Below, one piece after another: positions 40,887-47,764 of a stretch of DNA of 47,764 nucleotides. The notes under the pieces were generated by a model. The model was not told the DNA's origin. It was given only the letters and a program-made list of their open reading frames with translations, and did no database searches. Made by a program: the position numbers and the translations under genes. Numbering within the stretch: position 1 is the stretch's first letter; every line of letters begins with the position of its first letter. The stretch lies in IMG/VR virus record IMGVR_UViG_3300023179_003680, positions 1 to 47,764 of that record; one strand, written 5' to 3'. The DNA is from a virus.

Positions 40887-41184
40887 CGGCTACAGCCATA
40901 ACACAGTCGTTATCAATACGTCTAATAACTGATTCGTTACCATTCTCATCTTCTACTTTAACGCCACGAGTCCAGCGGCCGTGTTCCACTAATACCCAAT
41001 TACCTACTTTGAGATGTTTTTGTTCGTCGCCTACGGCCCAAACACGACCCCAACGTGGTCTGATGCCAGTATCTTTACCATCGTCATTTAATAGAAAAAT
41101 ACCATTCTTAGTTGTTCTAGAATCAAATTCCATATCAGCTACTAGGATATGGTCACGAATTGGAGTAACTTTTCCTTTTATCAT
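40864..41184 (-). CDS. GroES-like co-chaperonin (gp31-type) candidate
   Basis: 106 residues. KVTPIRDHILVADMEFDSRT is followed by a mobile-loop-like segment (KNGIFLLNDDGKDTGIRPRW), then GRVWAVGDEQKHLKVGNWVL and a C-terminal strand. The order (P-x-x-D-x-x-L-V, loop, G-x-V-x-A-V-G, V-G-x-W-V-L) matches the chaperonin-10 fold. T4 gp31 replaces GroES for capsid folding. Sequence similarity is low, so the assignment is moderate. Strong AGAGGAAGG upstream. Confidence 0.68.
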   Translation of the reverse strand: MIKGKVTPIRDHILVADMEFDSRTTKNGIFLLNDDGKDTGIRPRWGRVWAVGDEQKHLKVGNWVLVEHGRWTRGVKVEDENGNESVIRRIDNDCVMAVADERPSEF

Positions 41185-41193
41185 ACCTTCCTC

Positions 41194-41391
41194 TTAGTTA
41201 TTTCCTTTGTAATAATCGCCTTGAATTTCTTCTCGTTTGCGAACAATTTTACCACCTGGGCCTAATTCGTCGCCTCTGGCATTTACTCTAGCATTACCCA
41301 CTGCCACAGCAGTTTCATTCATACTACGAAGCTTTTCAATGTCAACTTCCTTACCCATTGCGCTTTTATAGATTTTTTTTGGTTCTTTCAT
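41194..41391 (-). CDS. Small conserved hypothetical protein
   Basis: 65 residues. KKIYKSAMGKEVDIEKLRSM and NARVNARGDELGPGGKIVRK form a conserved-looking, basic, Gly-rich module that I associate with marine T4-like phages. No catalytic motif. AGGAG precedes the ATG. Located between the DnaE fragment and the GroES-like gene. Confidence 0.7.
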   Translation of the reverse strand: MKEPKKIYKSAMGKEVDIEKLRSMNETAVAVGNARVNARGDELGPGGKIVRKREEIQGDYYKGNN

Positions 41392-41400
41392 CTCAGTCTC

Positions 41401-41889
41401 CTATCTTAAAAATTCTCTGAAATCTAAATTGTATTTAATAGGATCTATTTTGTGAACACCTATCAAATATAATACATAACTGGCTACACTACTTCCTCTA
41501 CCTACTCCCCATACTATGTTATTTTTCCTACAAGTATCTACAAAATATTTTAACCAACGTAGTAAAGACATCATATTTCTTGATTCAAATTCTCTAAGTT
41601 CTTCAAATAGTCTATCATTACCATCATCCCAAGGTGGGATTTGATTGAATAACCAAGTTATGATATCAAATTCCTTATATTCCTCGGGCATGAGCCATTC
41701 AGTTTGACATACCTTATCATACTGTTCTACTGCCATATCGTATAAAGAAGTGTCAATCTTCTTTATTGCATCTATATTCACATCCTCAGTACAGAAAATT
41801 TTGTCTAAATAATGATCGTTTTTTTGATATATTAGTTCTAATATATCCTTTTCTTCATATAGACAGTGCCCGAATTTATCAGTTTTCAT
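41401..41889 (-). CDS. Stand-alone DNA polymerase III alpha-like fragment
   Basis: 162 residues. The C-terminus IVWGVGRGSSVASYVLYLIG followed by VHKIDPIKYNLDFREFLR copies the DnaE palm segment that reads G-x-G-R-G-S-x-x-x-S, then DPL-x-Y-x-L-x-F-x-R-F-L. It stops just before the place where DnaE has its catalytic P-D-x-D-x-D-F. So it cannot polymerise. The N-terminal 100 residues resemble the preceding DnaE helices (MPEEYKEFDIITWLFNQIPP). It could bind nucleic acid, the host replisome or a nucleotide; the phage has its own gp43. Confidence 0.75.
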   Translation of the reverse strand: MKTDKFGHCLYEEKDILELIYQKNDHYLDKIFCTEDVNIDAIKKIDTSLYDMAVEQYDKVCQTEWLMPEEYKEFDIITWLFNQIPPWDDGNDRLFEELREFESRNMMSLLRWLKYFVDTCRKNNIVWGVGRGSSVASYVLYLIGVHKIDPIKYNLDFREFLR

Positions 41890-41897
41890 ACTGTATA

Positions 41898-42128
41898 CTA
41901 ATTTATATTAACAAGTTTGTCAAGGCCTTTATCATCAGATTTTTGAAAACTTTCTTCATATGTTTTCATTCTTCTATTGTGCATTTCCATTTTATAAATG
42001 TCCAGCATATTGACTAGTTGATTTCTTAATTCTGCGCTCATAGGCATAAAATATTTTTTAGATAGCTCTTGGATTTTCTCTTCCAATTGTTTATCATTTA
42101 ATGTTGTTAAGTCTACTAAGGGATGCAT
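41898..42128 (-). CDS. Small helical hypothetical protein
   Basis: 76 residues, mostly helical with Met-rich stretches (NMLDIYKMEMHNRRMKTYEE). Starts in a TAATG overlap with the tail-fibre-like gene. No motif. Could be a fibre-assembly or regulatory protein. Confidence 0.65.
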   Translation of the reverse strand: MHPLVDLTTLNDKQLEEKIQELSKKYFMPMSAELRNQLVNMLDIYKMEMHNRRMKTYEESFQKSDDKGLDKLVNIN

Positions 42129-43051
42129 TATTTTCCTAAAAATTTATTAATATAGTTAACAAAAACTGTTTCGCCTTGGTCGTAACTCCATATTTCAAAT
42201 ACGTGTTCATATTCTCCTACATCATCTGTAAGTAATTGTCTTACTACACTGTTATTTTCGTGGGTAGCTGGTGTTGTACTATTGGCACCTCTTAAACCCC
42301 CGTTTGCAGTGTTAATTACTAGACTTGTAGAAGTTTTACTTGTATATTTAATTTGTTCATTGTCAATTAAAATAGTTCCTGAATCTGGAAAATGATCTGT
42401 ACTAGTAACAGGTATAATTAGTTCAGATGCAGTAACAGGTATAGGTAATTTATTCTCATCTATGTTATAAATGGTAGTAATACGACCAAATTCAATACTA
42501 GGTCTTAGGAACCAACTAGGCTTATTATTAATCATTTCATATTCTAGATTATTTGATGCCTTAATTAATCCACCAAGTTCTGTAGTAAATTTTAATTTAT
42601 AGTTAAATCTATTAGGATCACTTAGTGCTACATTAAATTTGACCATTAATATAACTTTATGATATCTTGCTTGAGTAGTATATTCTGGCCAATGACTAAA
42701 TTTTATCGTAGTATTACCTACTACACCAATTTTTTGTACTAGTCCATAACGTAGATCCAAAAATACCTGTGTGCCTGTTAGATCAGTTTCACCAGGAAAG
42801 AAGCTCAATCCTGTATAGTCTAAAATACCATCTTGTATGACATTGCCATTAAAGTCATTATATTTTATACCATTATCTGTGGTAACTACAACACCTTTGG
42901 CTGTTGTAGATTCTAATGTATCTATTTCATTTTTAGCTTGGGTAAGAGCAGTTTTAATGGCTGCAAAATTATCTCTAAATCCTTGGCTAGGGTTATCTTC
43001 TCCTAGCACCGGAAAGTTTTGATCTATACCACTTACATTAATTAAGCTCAT
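42128..43051 (-). CDS. Tail-fibre or baseplate-associated structural protein
   Basis: 307 residues. INVSGIDQNFPVLGEDNPSQ followed by GFRDNFAAIKTALTQAKNEI is a start often seen in T4-like tail proteins, and the similar N-terminus of 46212-46694 shares the D-D-x-R-T-A-F-x-x-x-N-x-N-F layout. The rest is beta-rich. No enzymatic motif. ATGA overlap with the fibre gene 43048-45486. Confidence 0.72.
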   Translation of the reverse strand: MSLINVSGIDQNFPVLGEDNPSQGFRDNFAAIKTALTQAKNEIDTLESTTAKGVVVTTDNGIKYNDFNGNVIQDGILDYTGLSFFPGETDLTGTQVFLDLRYGLVQKIGVVGNTTIKFSHWPEYTTQARYHKVILMVKFNVALSDPNRFNYKLKFTTELGGLIKASNNLEYEMINNKPSWFLRPSIEFGRITTIYNIDENKLPIPVTASELIIPVTSTDHFPDSGTILIDNEQIKYTSKTSTSLVINTANGGLRGANSTTPATHENNSVVRQLLTDDVGEYEHVFEIWSYDQGETVFVNYINKFLGK

Positions 43052-45486
43052 ACTACAACCTCTTTATTTTGAAATACTAGGAATTTATCGGCACCATAGC
43101 CGTTTACATTATCTATAATATATCTATCTACAGTAAAGTCTAATCGTTTAAAATCAAAATTACTATTTTTGATATTTAATAAAATTTCTTCACCTGTGTT
43201 TGGTAAACAAAAACATAAAGGTAGTGCTAGATTAAATCCCAGATCCTGTCTATTTTCCTGAAAACTACGCATCCATAACGGCAAATACTTAGGTTGATTA
43301 ACTACAGTAGTGCCTCCTAGATCTTTAAATGATTTAATTCTCTTACGCCAGTTAGTGTATGTATTAGGATATCTAATTCTACTTCTAAAATCACTGACCT
43401 GTAGATCATTTCTATCAACAGTAATATATTCTAAAGGTCTTTTAACTGCTGGCTCTTTGGTAACATACATACTTTGATCACTGGACTTCCAAAAATAGTT
43501 ACTAGCATCTGCACTGATAACATTATTGGCCTTGACCATTTTTATAGTCAAGTCCAAATGTCTTTTGTTAAAATTATCAACAGTAAGATTCATTGGCAGT
43601 TTATCATCTTTGAAATCCTGATGATCAATCATTTGCACATATATTACTTCATAGACAGTTTGTCTTGTACCAGGCATAGTGGCTATGGCCTTTTTAATTT
43701 CACCAAATCTGAATCTTTTCTTTTTATGATTGAGACCTATCATACTGATATATTCGTTAGCATCTCTAGTCTCTATACCAGCAAACATTAACATTCTTAA
43801 ATCTCTACGTATTCCATAATTTATATCTGTTGGTCTGTACAATAGATCACTAGGAAATATACCTTCGTTATTAATAAAATCGTTGAATAATTGACGTTTA
43901 TCCAAAGGCATATATGTTGTAACATATATGTTACTAAACAGTTTATTATCAGGAGTACCGATTTCTATAATGAATTTTCTGTCAATAGCACTGTATAATG
44001 TTTGATCGCTGGCTCTTATCACAAATTTAAATATCTTATCCACTGTGGTTTGATTATTATCAAAAGTAAGATTGCTTACACGTTGACCATTCACAGTGTC
44101 ATAAAAAGTAGTTAATCCTTTACGTCCAGGGCTACTGTATTGATTAATTTTTCCTATGATTTCCCCACCAGAATCTAGTGTAAGACCAGGCGGTAACTGT
44201 CCGCTGATCAGTGTGTATCTTATCTTGTTATTAGCCAAGCTACTTGATGCCTGTATTTTTAGGTTTGATATAAGGTTCACATCTAAAATGCCTAGATAAG
44301 CTGGAGTAACCCAAGTCATATTACTGTCAATTTCACCTAGTATTTTAACTGTAAATGTTTTAGATACGCTACCGCTTTCCTCACCTCTGCCAAATCTTGT
44401 AGCAGTAATGGTAAATTGATAAGATTTTAAATAATCTTCTTGATAAGGTATTATACCATATAACTCACCACTGACTATATCTAATTTCATTCCAGGTGGC
44501 AACACACTTGCTGGGCTAGTAGGATCTTTAGGATCTAAATTAGGTTCCAAATAATATTGTACTACACCATAACTGACTACTTCATATATGTCTAATTTAA
44601 TAATATGAAAGTTATTGGCTCTCAGAGTGCCCAAGTTAGCTGGTGTACTCCATATAGGAATTCTTAAATCAGTATTATCAGCACGATAAAATCCTGATGC
44701 AGCTCTTATTATAGTATTATCAGCTTTGAAGAAATCTTCACCAACAACATATATCCTAAACTTGCGTTTTTTAATTTCCGAATGTCCATCGCTAACAGTT
44801 ACTATAAATTCATAATTACGATTTAATTTTTTAGGTACTTTAGAAGGTGCAAAATAATCATAGGTAACCTGATCATAGTTAAATGTATCAAAGCCATTGT
44901 CCGAAGTTATGCCAAAGTCATAGCCATAAGCATCAAAATTCACAGCATCATAACCGCCAGTTCTATCACTTACAAACACACTGGGTAGCGGATTAATCAA
45001 TCCATGCACCCTGCCATTGCTGTCTAAAGTTAGTCCTGGTGGTAATAAGCCATCTCCACTGCTAATAAAAAATCTAAGCTCTTGACCAGCAGCAGTGTCA
45101 AAATCTTCTGCTTGAATGAAAAACTCTATAGGTGTTTTATCTAAAATAAAATATGTTTGATTAGGACCTACTGGTAGTAGTCCTTCTTCTGTAATGAATA
45201 CAGGTTGATCTGGACCGTCTATTTGTACAAAAAAGGTACGATCACTGATTTCATTATTATAACTGGCTCTAATACAAAATTTAAATGTAGTAAAATCTAT
45301 AACTTCTTTTGGAGATCCTTTGATAGACCTGCCTTCGATTCTTAGGCCAGGTGGAAATTTTCCTGATATTATTTCAAATTTTATTGGATTTGTATTATTT
45401 TTTAATGGCAATGGTATATTGATTGGTATATTTTCTATTAATGTACCAAAATTATAACCACTTTTAACATTCCATATATCGAGCAT
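43048..45486 (-). CDS. Large fibre-like protein with putative Ig (He_PIG) repeats
   Basis: 812 residues. At least four copies of the He_PIG-type turn are visible: FPPGLRIEGRSIKGSP (about 44-59), LPPGLTLDSNGRVHGLI (about 145-165), LPPGMKLDIVSGELYGII (about 330) and LPPGLTLDSGGEIIGKI (about 430). These cadherin-like modules form stalks in adhesins and phage tails. The C-terminal third is a different mixed domain. A perfect late promoter precedes it. Likely host-contact or baseplate protein. Confidence 0.78.
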   Translation of the reverse strand: MLDIWNVKSGYNFGTLIENIPINIPLPLKNNTNPIKFEIISGKFPPGLRIEGRSIKGSPKEVIDFTTFKFCIRASYNNEISDRTFFVQIDGPDQPVFITEEGLLPVGPNQTYFILDKTPIEFFIQAEDFDTAAGQELRFFISSGDGLLPPGLTLDSNGRVHGLINPLPSVFVSDRTGGYDAVNFDAYGYDFGITSDNGFDTFNYDQVTYDYFAPSKVPKKLNRNYEFIVTVSDGHSEIKKRKFRIYVVGEDFFKADNTIIRAASGFYRADNTDLRIPIWSTPANLGTLRANNFHIIKLDIYEVVSYGVVQYYLEPNLDPKDPTSPASVLPPGMKLDIVSGELYGIIPYQEDYLKSYQFTITATRFGRGEESGSVSKTFTVKILGEIDSNMTWVTPAYLGILDVNLISNLKIQASSSLANNKIRYTLISGQLPPGLTLDSGGEIIGKINQYSSPGRKGLTTFYDTVNGQRVSNLTFDNNQTTVDKIFKFVIRASDQTLYSAIDRKFIIEIGTPDNKLFSNIYVTTYMPLDKRQLFNDFINNEGIFPSDLLYRPTDINYGIRRDLRMLMFAGIETRDANEYISMIGLNHKKKRFRFGEIKKAIATMPGTRQTVYEVIYVQMIDHQDFKDDKLPMNLTVDNFNKRHLDLTIKMVKANNVISADASNYFWKSSDQSMYVTKEPAVKRPLEYITVDRNDLQVSDFRSRIRYPNTYTNWRKRIKSFKDLGGTTVVNQPKYLPLWMRSFQENRQDLGFNLALPLCFCLPNTGEEILLNIKNSNFDFKRLDFTVDRYIIDNVNGYGADKFLVFQNKEVVV

Positions 45487-45492
45487 TTTAGG

Positions 45493-45515
45493 ATCCTATA
45501 GTATATTTATAGGAT
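45493..45515 (-). promoter_or_regulatory. Perfect late promoter TATAAATA inside an inverted repeat
   Basis: Minus strand TATAAATA at 45504-45511, 18 bases before ATG 45486. It overlaps an 8-base inverted repeat, ATCCTATA (45493-45500) and TATAGGAT (45508-45515), with a seven-base spacer. A DNA-level operator or chance palindrome is more likely than an RNA hairpin, since transcription should begin inside it. Confidence 0.72.
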
Positions 45516-45516
45516 T

Positions 45517-46194
45517 CTAGCTGTCTAATTTACCCCTAACACTGGGAAAGAACTCATTATTACCGCCATAGGGTTGAGCGCTGCCTGGTAAAACTGCTAG
45601 TTTTATGTTGTTCATACCTGCTGCTAGAGGAAAACTTAGCTGATCACGACTGCTACTTTGTACTATGATATCCCACCAATTCAACATTGCGGCCTGCACA
45701 GCGGGTGTATTTTTATACATAAAGCTGGTCATTTCGTATAATCCAGCGTGAGAAGGCCAGTTACAACGTCTGAATACATCGTGCATGGCATTGAGACTTT
45801 CTACACTATCAAACTTACTCAATGCTACAATATGTATTTCCTCATAGACACAATCCCTACGAGCGTGTTTGAACACAGCCATTTCTGCATCTTGTAGGTA
45901 TTGCTCAACTATTTCTCTTGGATCAGTTTGTACTTCACAGTAGTGATCGTGCCAAATATAGTAGTCATATCCTGGCACCATCATAAAACCTAGCACTTTG
46001 GGTAGTTTAGCATTACGTCGTGCTGCGTAGTGTGGATCCTTGCTAAATTCTATAATAGGACGTTGTCTCCATACCCTTACATCGTGTAGACGATCTACAA
46101 AAGCATAGTAGTCTACGCCTTCAAATCCATCGTTGCTGGGATCACGTAATGTTGAGTTAAGTCCTGATAAACTGGTTATTACAGCTATCTTCAA
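45517..46194 (-). CDS. DUF616-type glycosyltransferase-like protein, TTG start
   Basis: 225 residues from TTG 46194, preceded by GGAGG at a good distance. KVLGFMMVPGYDYYIWHDHY matches the strand with a D-x-D-like metal site (WHDHYCEVQTD), then AVFKHARRDCVYEEI, and SSRDQLSFPLAAG near the end, the order seen in TOD1/MUCI70 DUF616 proteins. No second Asp to complete D-x-D; His-Asp-His may serve. Its place among tail-fibre genes suggests it sugars a fibre. Acceptor unknown. Confidence 0.72.
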   Translation of the reverse strand: MKIAVITSLSGLNSTLRDPSNDGFEGVDYYAFVDRLHDVRVWRQRPIIEFSKDPHYAARRNAKLPKVLGFMMVPGYDYYIWHDHYCEVQTDPREIVEQYLQDAEMAVFKHARRDCVYEEIHIVALSKFDSVESLNAMHDVFRRCNWPSHAGLYEMTSFMYKNTPAVQAAMLNWWDIIVQSSSRDQLSFPLAAGMNNIKLAVLPGSAQPYGGNNEFFPSVRGKLDS

Positions 46195-46211
46195 AAAGCC
46201 TCCGACTAGGT

Positions 46212-46694
46212 TTAGTCTGCACGGCCTCCGTCAATTACAGCACCCTCTTCTAAATTAAAAATAGTAGATGCAGCGCCGCCATCAATAGTAGCAAATGCAG
46301 CGTTTACAGGTCCTGGTTGCCAAATACCATCTCTAAATACTAGACCATCTTCATCAATAGGTTCTTTTATGTATTCAACATCCAATAATCCTGTTAGTCT
46401 ATGATTACTAATAGTATTAACTGGCCCTATAAAATTTGTAGCCTGTACTGGCCCAGTGACTGTAAACTTGCTACTATTTAATACTACAGGTTGACCACTG
46501 AATAAATTTCTACCGTTTAAGTTTAAGTTTGCACCCAGTGTTGGGTTTGGATCTTCAATAAGTCTGCTGGGCAGTACACTTTGTATATCTGCAAAGTTAG
46601 CATTGACCTTTTCAAATGCTGTACGTAGGTCATCACCTGTACCATCATTGGCATATCCACCTAAATTAATTGTTTGTAAATTTACTGTTGGCAT
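46212..46694 (-). CDS. Small tail-associated protein
   Basis: 160 residues. INLGGYANDGTGDDLRTAFE followed by KVNANFADIQSVLPSR is an N-terminal motif often seen in phage tail-fibre or neck proteins. A short beta-rich remainder ends in GGAASTIFNLEEGAVIDGGR. Probably a fibre tip or attachment component. No late promoter is seen directly before it. Confidence 0.7.
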   Translation of the reverse strand: MPTVNLQTINLGGYANDGTGDDLRTAFEKVNANFADIQSVLPSRLIEDPNPTLGANLNLNGRNLFSGQPVVLNSSKFTVTGPVQATNFIGPVNTISNHRLTGLLDVEYIKEPIDEDGLVFRDGIWQPGPVNAAFATIDGGAASTIFNLEEGAVIDGGRAD

Positions 46695-46720
46695 AATTTT
46701 ATCTCATAATGATTTTAATA

Positions 46721-47764
46721 TTACATAGTTACAGACCATACGCTACCGTCCCATACAAATTGAATTGGGAAAGGCCCAAGAGGAGTAGACAAAGTTTGAT
46801 TAATACTGGCAGTGCTAGTAGATGTATTCCAAGTTACATTTGGTGGATTAGAAACATTTGGTAATCTAATATTATTGCCATTGCCGTTAACTGTAAGAGC
46901 AGTAGTACCAAATTTAAGTTCGCCGTCATAAAGTTTAATCCAATCGCCAAGACTTGGGCTAGCCGGTAATGTCATAGTAAATCCTGCACCTGAGGTATAT
47001 TTAACCCAATATATTTTTCTTGCCACTGCATTCCAGTTGGATGTAATAATTTCATATACGCCTACTGTGACACTATTGCCATTGGAGTCTTGAATATTGC
47101 CATTTGCTGGTAGTTTCAGTATGCCATCATCTTTAAACTGCCAAACACTATTTGGTGGATAGAATTTTAAGTTTGCTCTATACGGTATAACCACAGTTTG
47201 ATCTGCTAGTTGTATTCTATATAAGTTGGTATTAGCAGCATTACCAACTGCTGCTATAGCATATCGTACTCCATTGCTATACATTTCTACAGTCCAACTT
47301 GTAGTGATATTAGCATAGTTAGCATAATCAGCCTTGACTAACCATATGACATAATCTGGGTCTGTAGCATCGTTATCTGGATTTTCATTTGATGCTGGAG
47401 CATCTATGCCGTAGGGTCTTAGTATTTCTAAATTAGCGGTTTTATTAGATGTAATACTTCCATCGTAGAAACTTACAGTATGATTATTTGTACCAATAAC
47501 TGCTGGACCGTCTTTACTTAATTTAAAGTACTTACTATCGTTGCCTACATATAGGTCAAATACATTATTATTTGTAGTATCAAAATGTAAGTGCGTTGGG
47601 TCATCACCACCTCTTACTCTAAAGTATTGTGGCCCAAGTTCTAGTCCAGGGTTTGTTTCATCACCAGTAGTAAAATCTGGTCCTGGACTGAGTCCTAGTT
47701 CATAACCTGTACCCTCTACAACATTAGTTGAAAATGTCACTTGTCCTGTATTAGCAGTACCTGG
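46721..47764 (-). CDS. Tail-fibre-like protein, N-terminus outside window
   Basis: Partial: the frame stays open past the GTG at 47740 to the window edge (in-frame PGTANTGQVTFSTNVVEG), so at least 347 residues are seen and the true start is outside. The sequence is Gly/Asn/Thr-rich and beta-prone (PQYFRVRGGDDPTHLHFDTT, ILKLPANGNIQDSNGNSVTV) with a C-terminal strand set ending FVWDGSVWSVTM, common to fibre tips. No catalytic motif. Confidence 0.75.
   Translation of the reverse strand, partial: PGTANTGQVTFSTNVVEGTGYELGLSPGPDFTTGDETNPGLELGPQYFRVRGGDDPTHLHFDTTNNNVFDLYVGNDSKYFKLSKDGPAVIGTNNHTVSFYDGSITSNKTANLEILRPYGIDAPASNENPDNDATDPDYVIWLVKADYANYANITTSWTVEMYSNGVRYAIAAVGNAANTNLYRIQLADQTVVIPYRANLKFYPPNSVWQFKDDGILKLPANGNIQDSNGNSVTVGVYEIITSNWNAVARKIYWVKYTSGAGFTMTLPASPSLGDWIKLYDGELKFGTTALTVNGNGNNIRLPNVSNPPNVTWNTSTSTASINQTLSTPLGPFPIQFVWDGSVWSVTM

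Noticed and set aside
1-47764. tRNA genes, integrase, insertion sequences, attachment sites
   Set aside because: I looked for cloverleaf-like segments with CCA ends, transposase motifs and terminal inverted repeats and saw none. A covariance-model scan would be decisive for tRNAs.

Overview
The window looks like part of the genome of a T4-superfamily myophage infecting a Gram-negative, probably marine, bacterium. The evidence is a T4-type replisome (family B polymerase gp43, sliding clamp gp45, clamp loader gp44, RNase H-type 5'-3' exonuclease), a DsbA-like protein, T4-type late promoters (NATAAATA), and the accessory set common in marine T4-like phages (PhoH, peptide deformylase, DnaJ, ClpA, GroES-like protein, many small conserved proteins). 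Two lipoproteins and a Rz-like protein imply a host with an outer membrane. No photosynthesis genes are present, so the host cannot be named. Base composition is AT-rich. Nearly everything lies on the minus strand, packed with ATGA/TAATG overlaps. The only plus-strand genes I support are a secreted HExxH protein (18591-18908) and phoH (38602-39318). No stretch over 150 bases lacks a gene. The largest gap is the divergent region 38453-38601. I saw no tRNA, rRNA, CRISPR array, insertion sequence or integrase.

Layout in plus coordinates (minus-strand transcription runs right to left). 1-13060: exonuclease fragment, then an accessory block containing a 7-deazaguanine DNA modification pathway (FolE, QueD-like, QueE and a DpdA-type transglycosylase), sugar-tailoring enzymes (glycosyltransferase, Gfo/Idh/MocA and medium-chain dehydrogenases, two methyltransferases, a cupin), a HIT protein, a probable PD-(D/E)xK nuclease and many small proteins. 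13057-17040: gp45, gp43, a membrane protein and DsbA-like protein. 17102-29003: a late cassette of virion proteins, almost all starting with a short peptide ending in an L/I/V-x-E motif, like T4 capsid-targeting sequences cut by the prohead protease. Two of them carry nucleotidyltransfer enzyme motifs. 29056-33264: an unknown protein, ClpA-type unfoldase, peptide deformylase and DnaJ. 33319-37137: envelope and lysis genes (secreted protein, holin candidate, lipoproteins, Rz-like protein, GH19 endolysin). 37134-38452: two conserved proteins. 38602-41889: PhoH, DUF2452-like protein, gp44, a Cys-rich small protein, GroES-like protein and a DnaE fragment. 41898-47764: tail-fibre-like proteins and a DUF616-type glycosyltransferase.

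How the parts fit: FolE, QueD and QueE make 7-carboxy-7-deazaguanine and DpdA would put a 7-deazaguanine base into phage DNA. QueC, which makes preQ0, is not in this window. Sigma70-type promoters precede gp45, the gp44 operon, the DsbA-like gene and the plus-strand HExxH gene. NATAAATA late promoters precede virion genes. The strongest candidate for an underdescribed system is the 17-29 kb cassette, in which a polymerase-beta-type nucleotidyltransferase joined to a KxDG ligase-like domain and an HxGH nucleotidylyltransferase both carry capsid-targeting peptides, suggesting enzymes delivered with the DNA. All family calls come from reading motifs by eye; no search was run.
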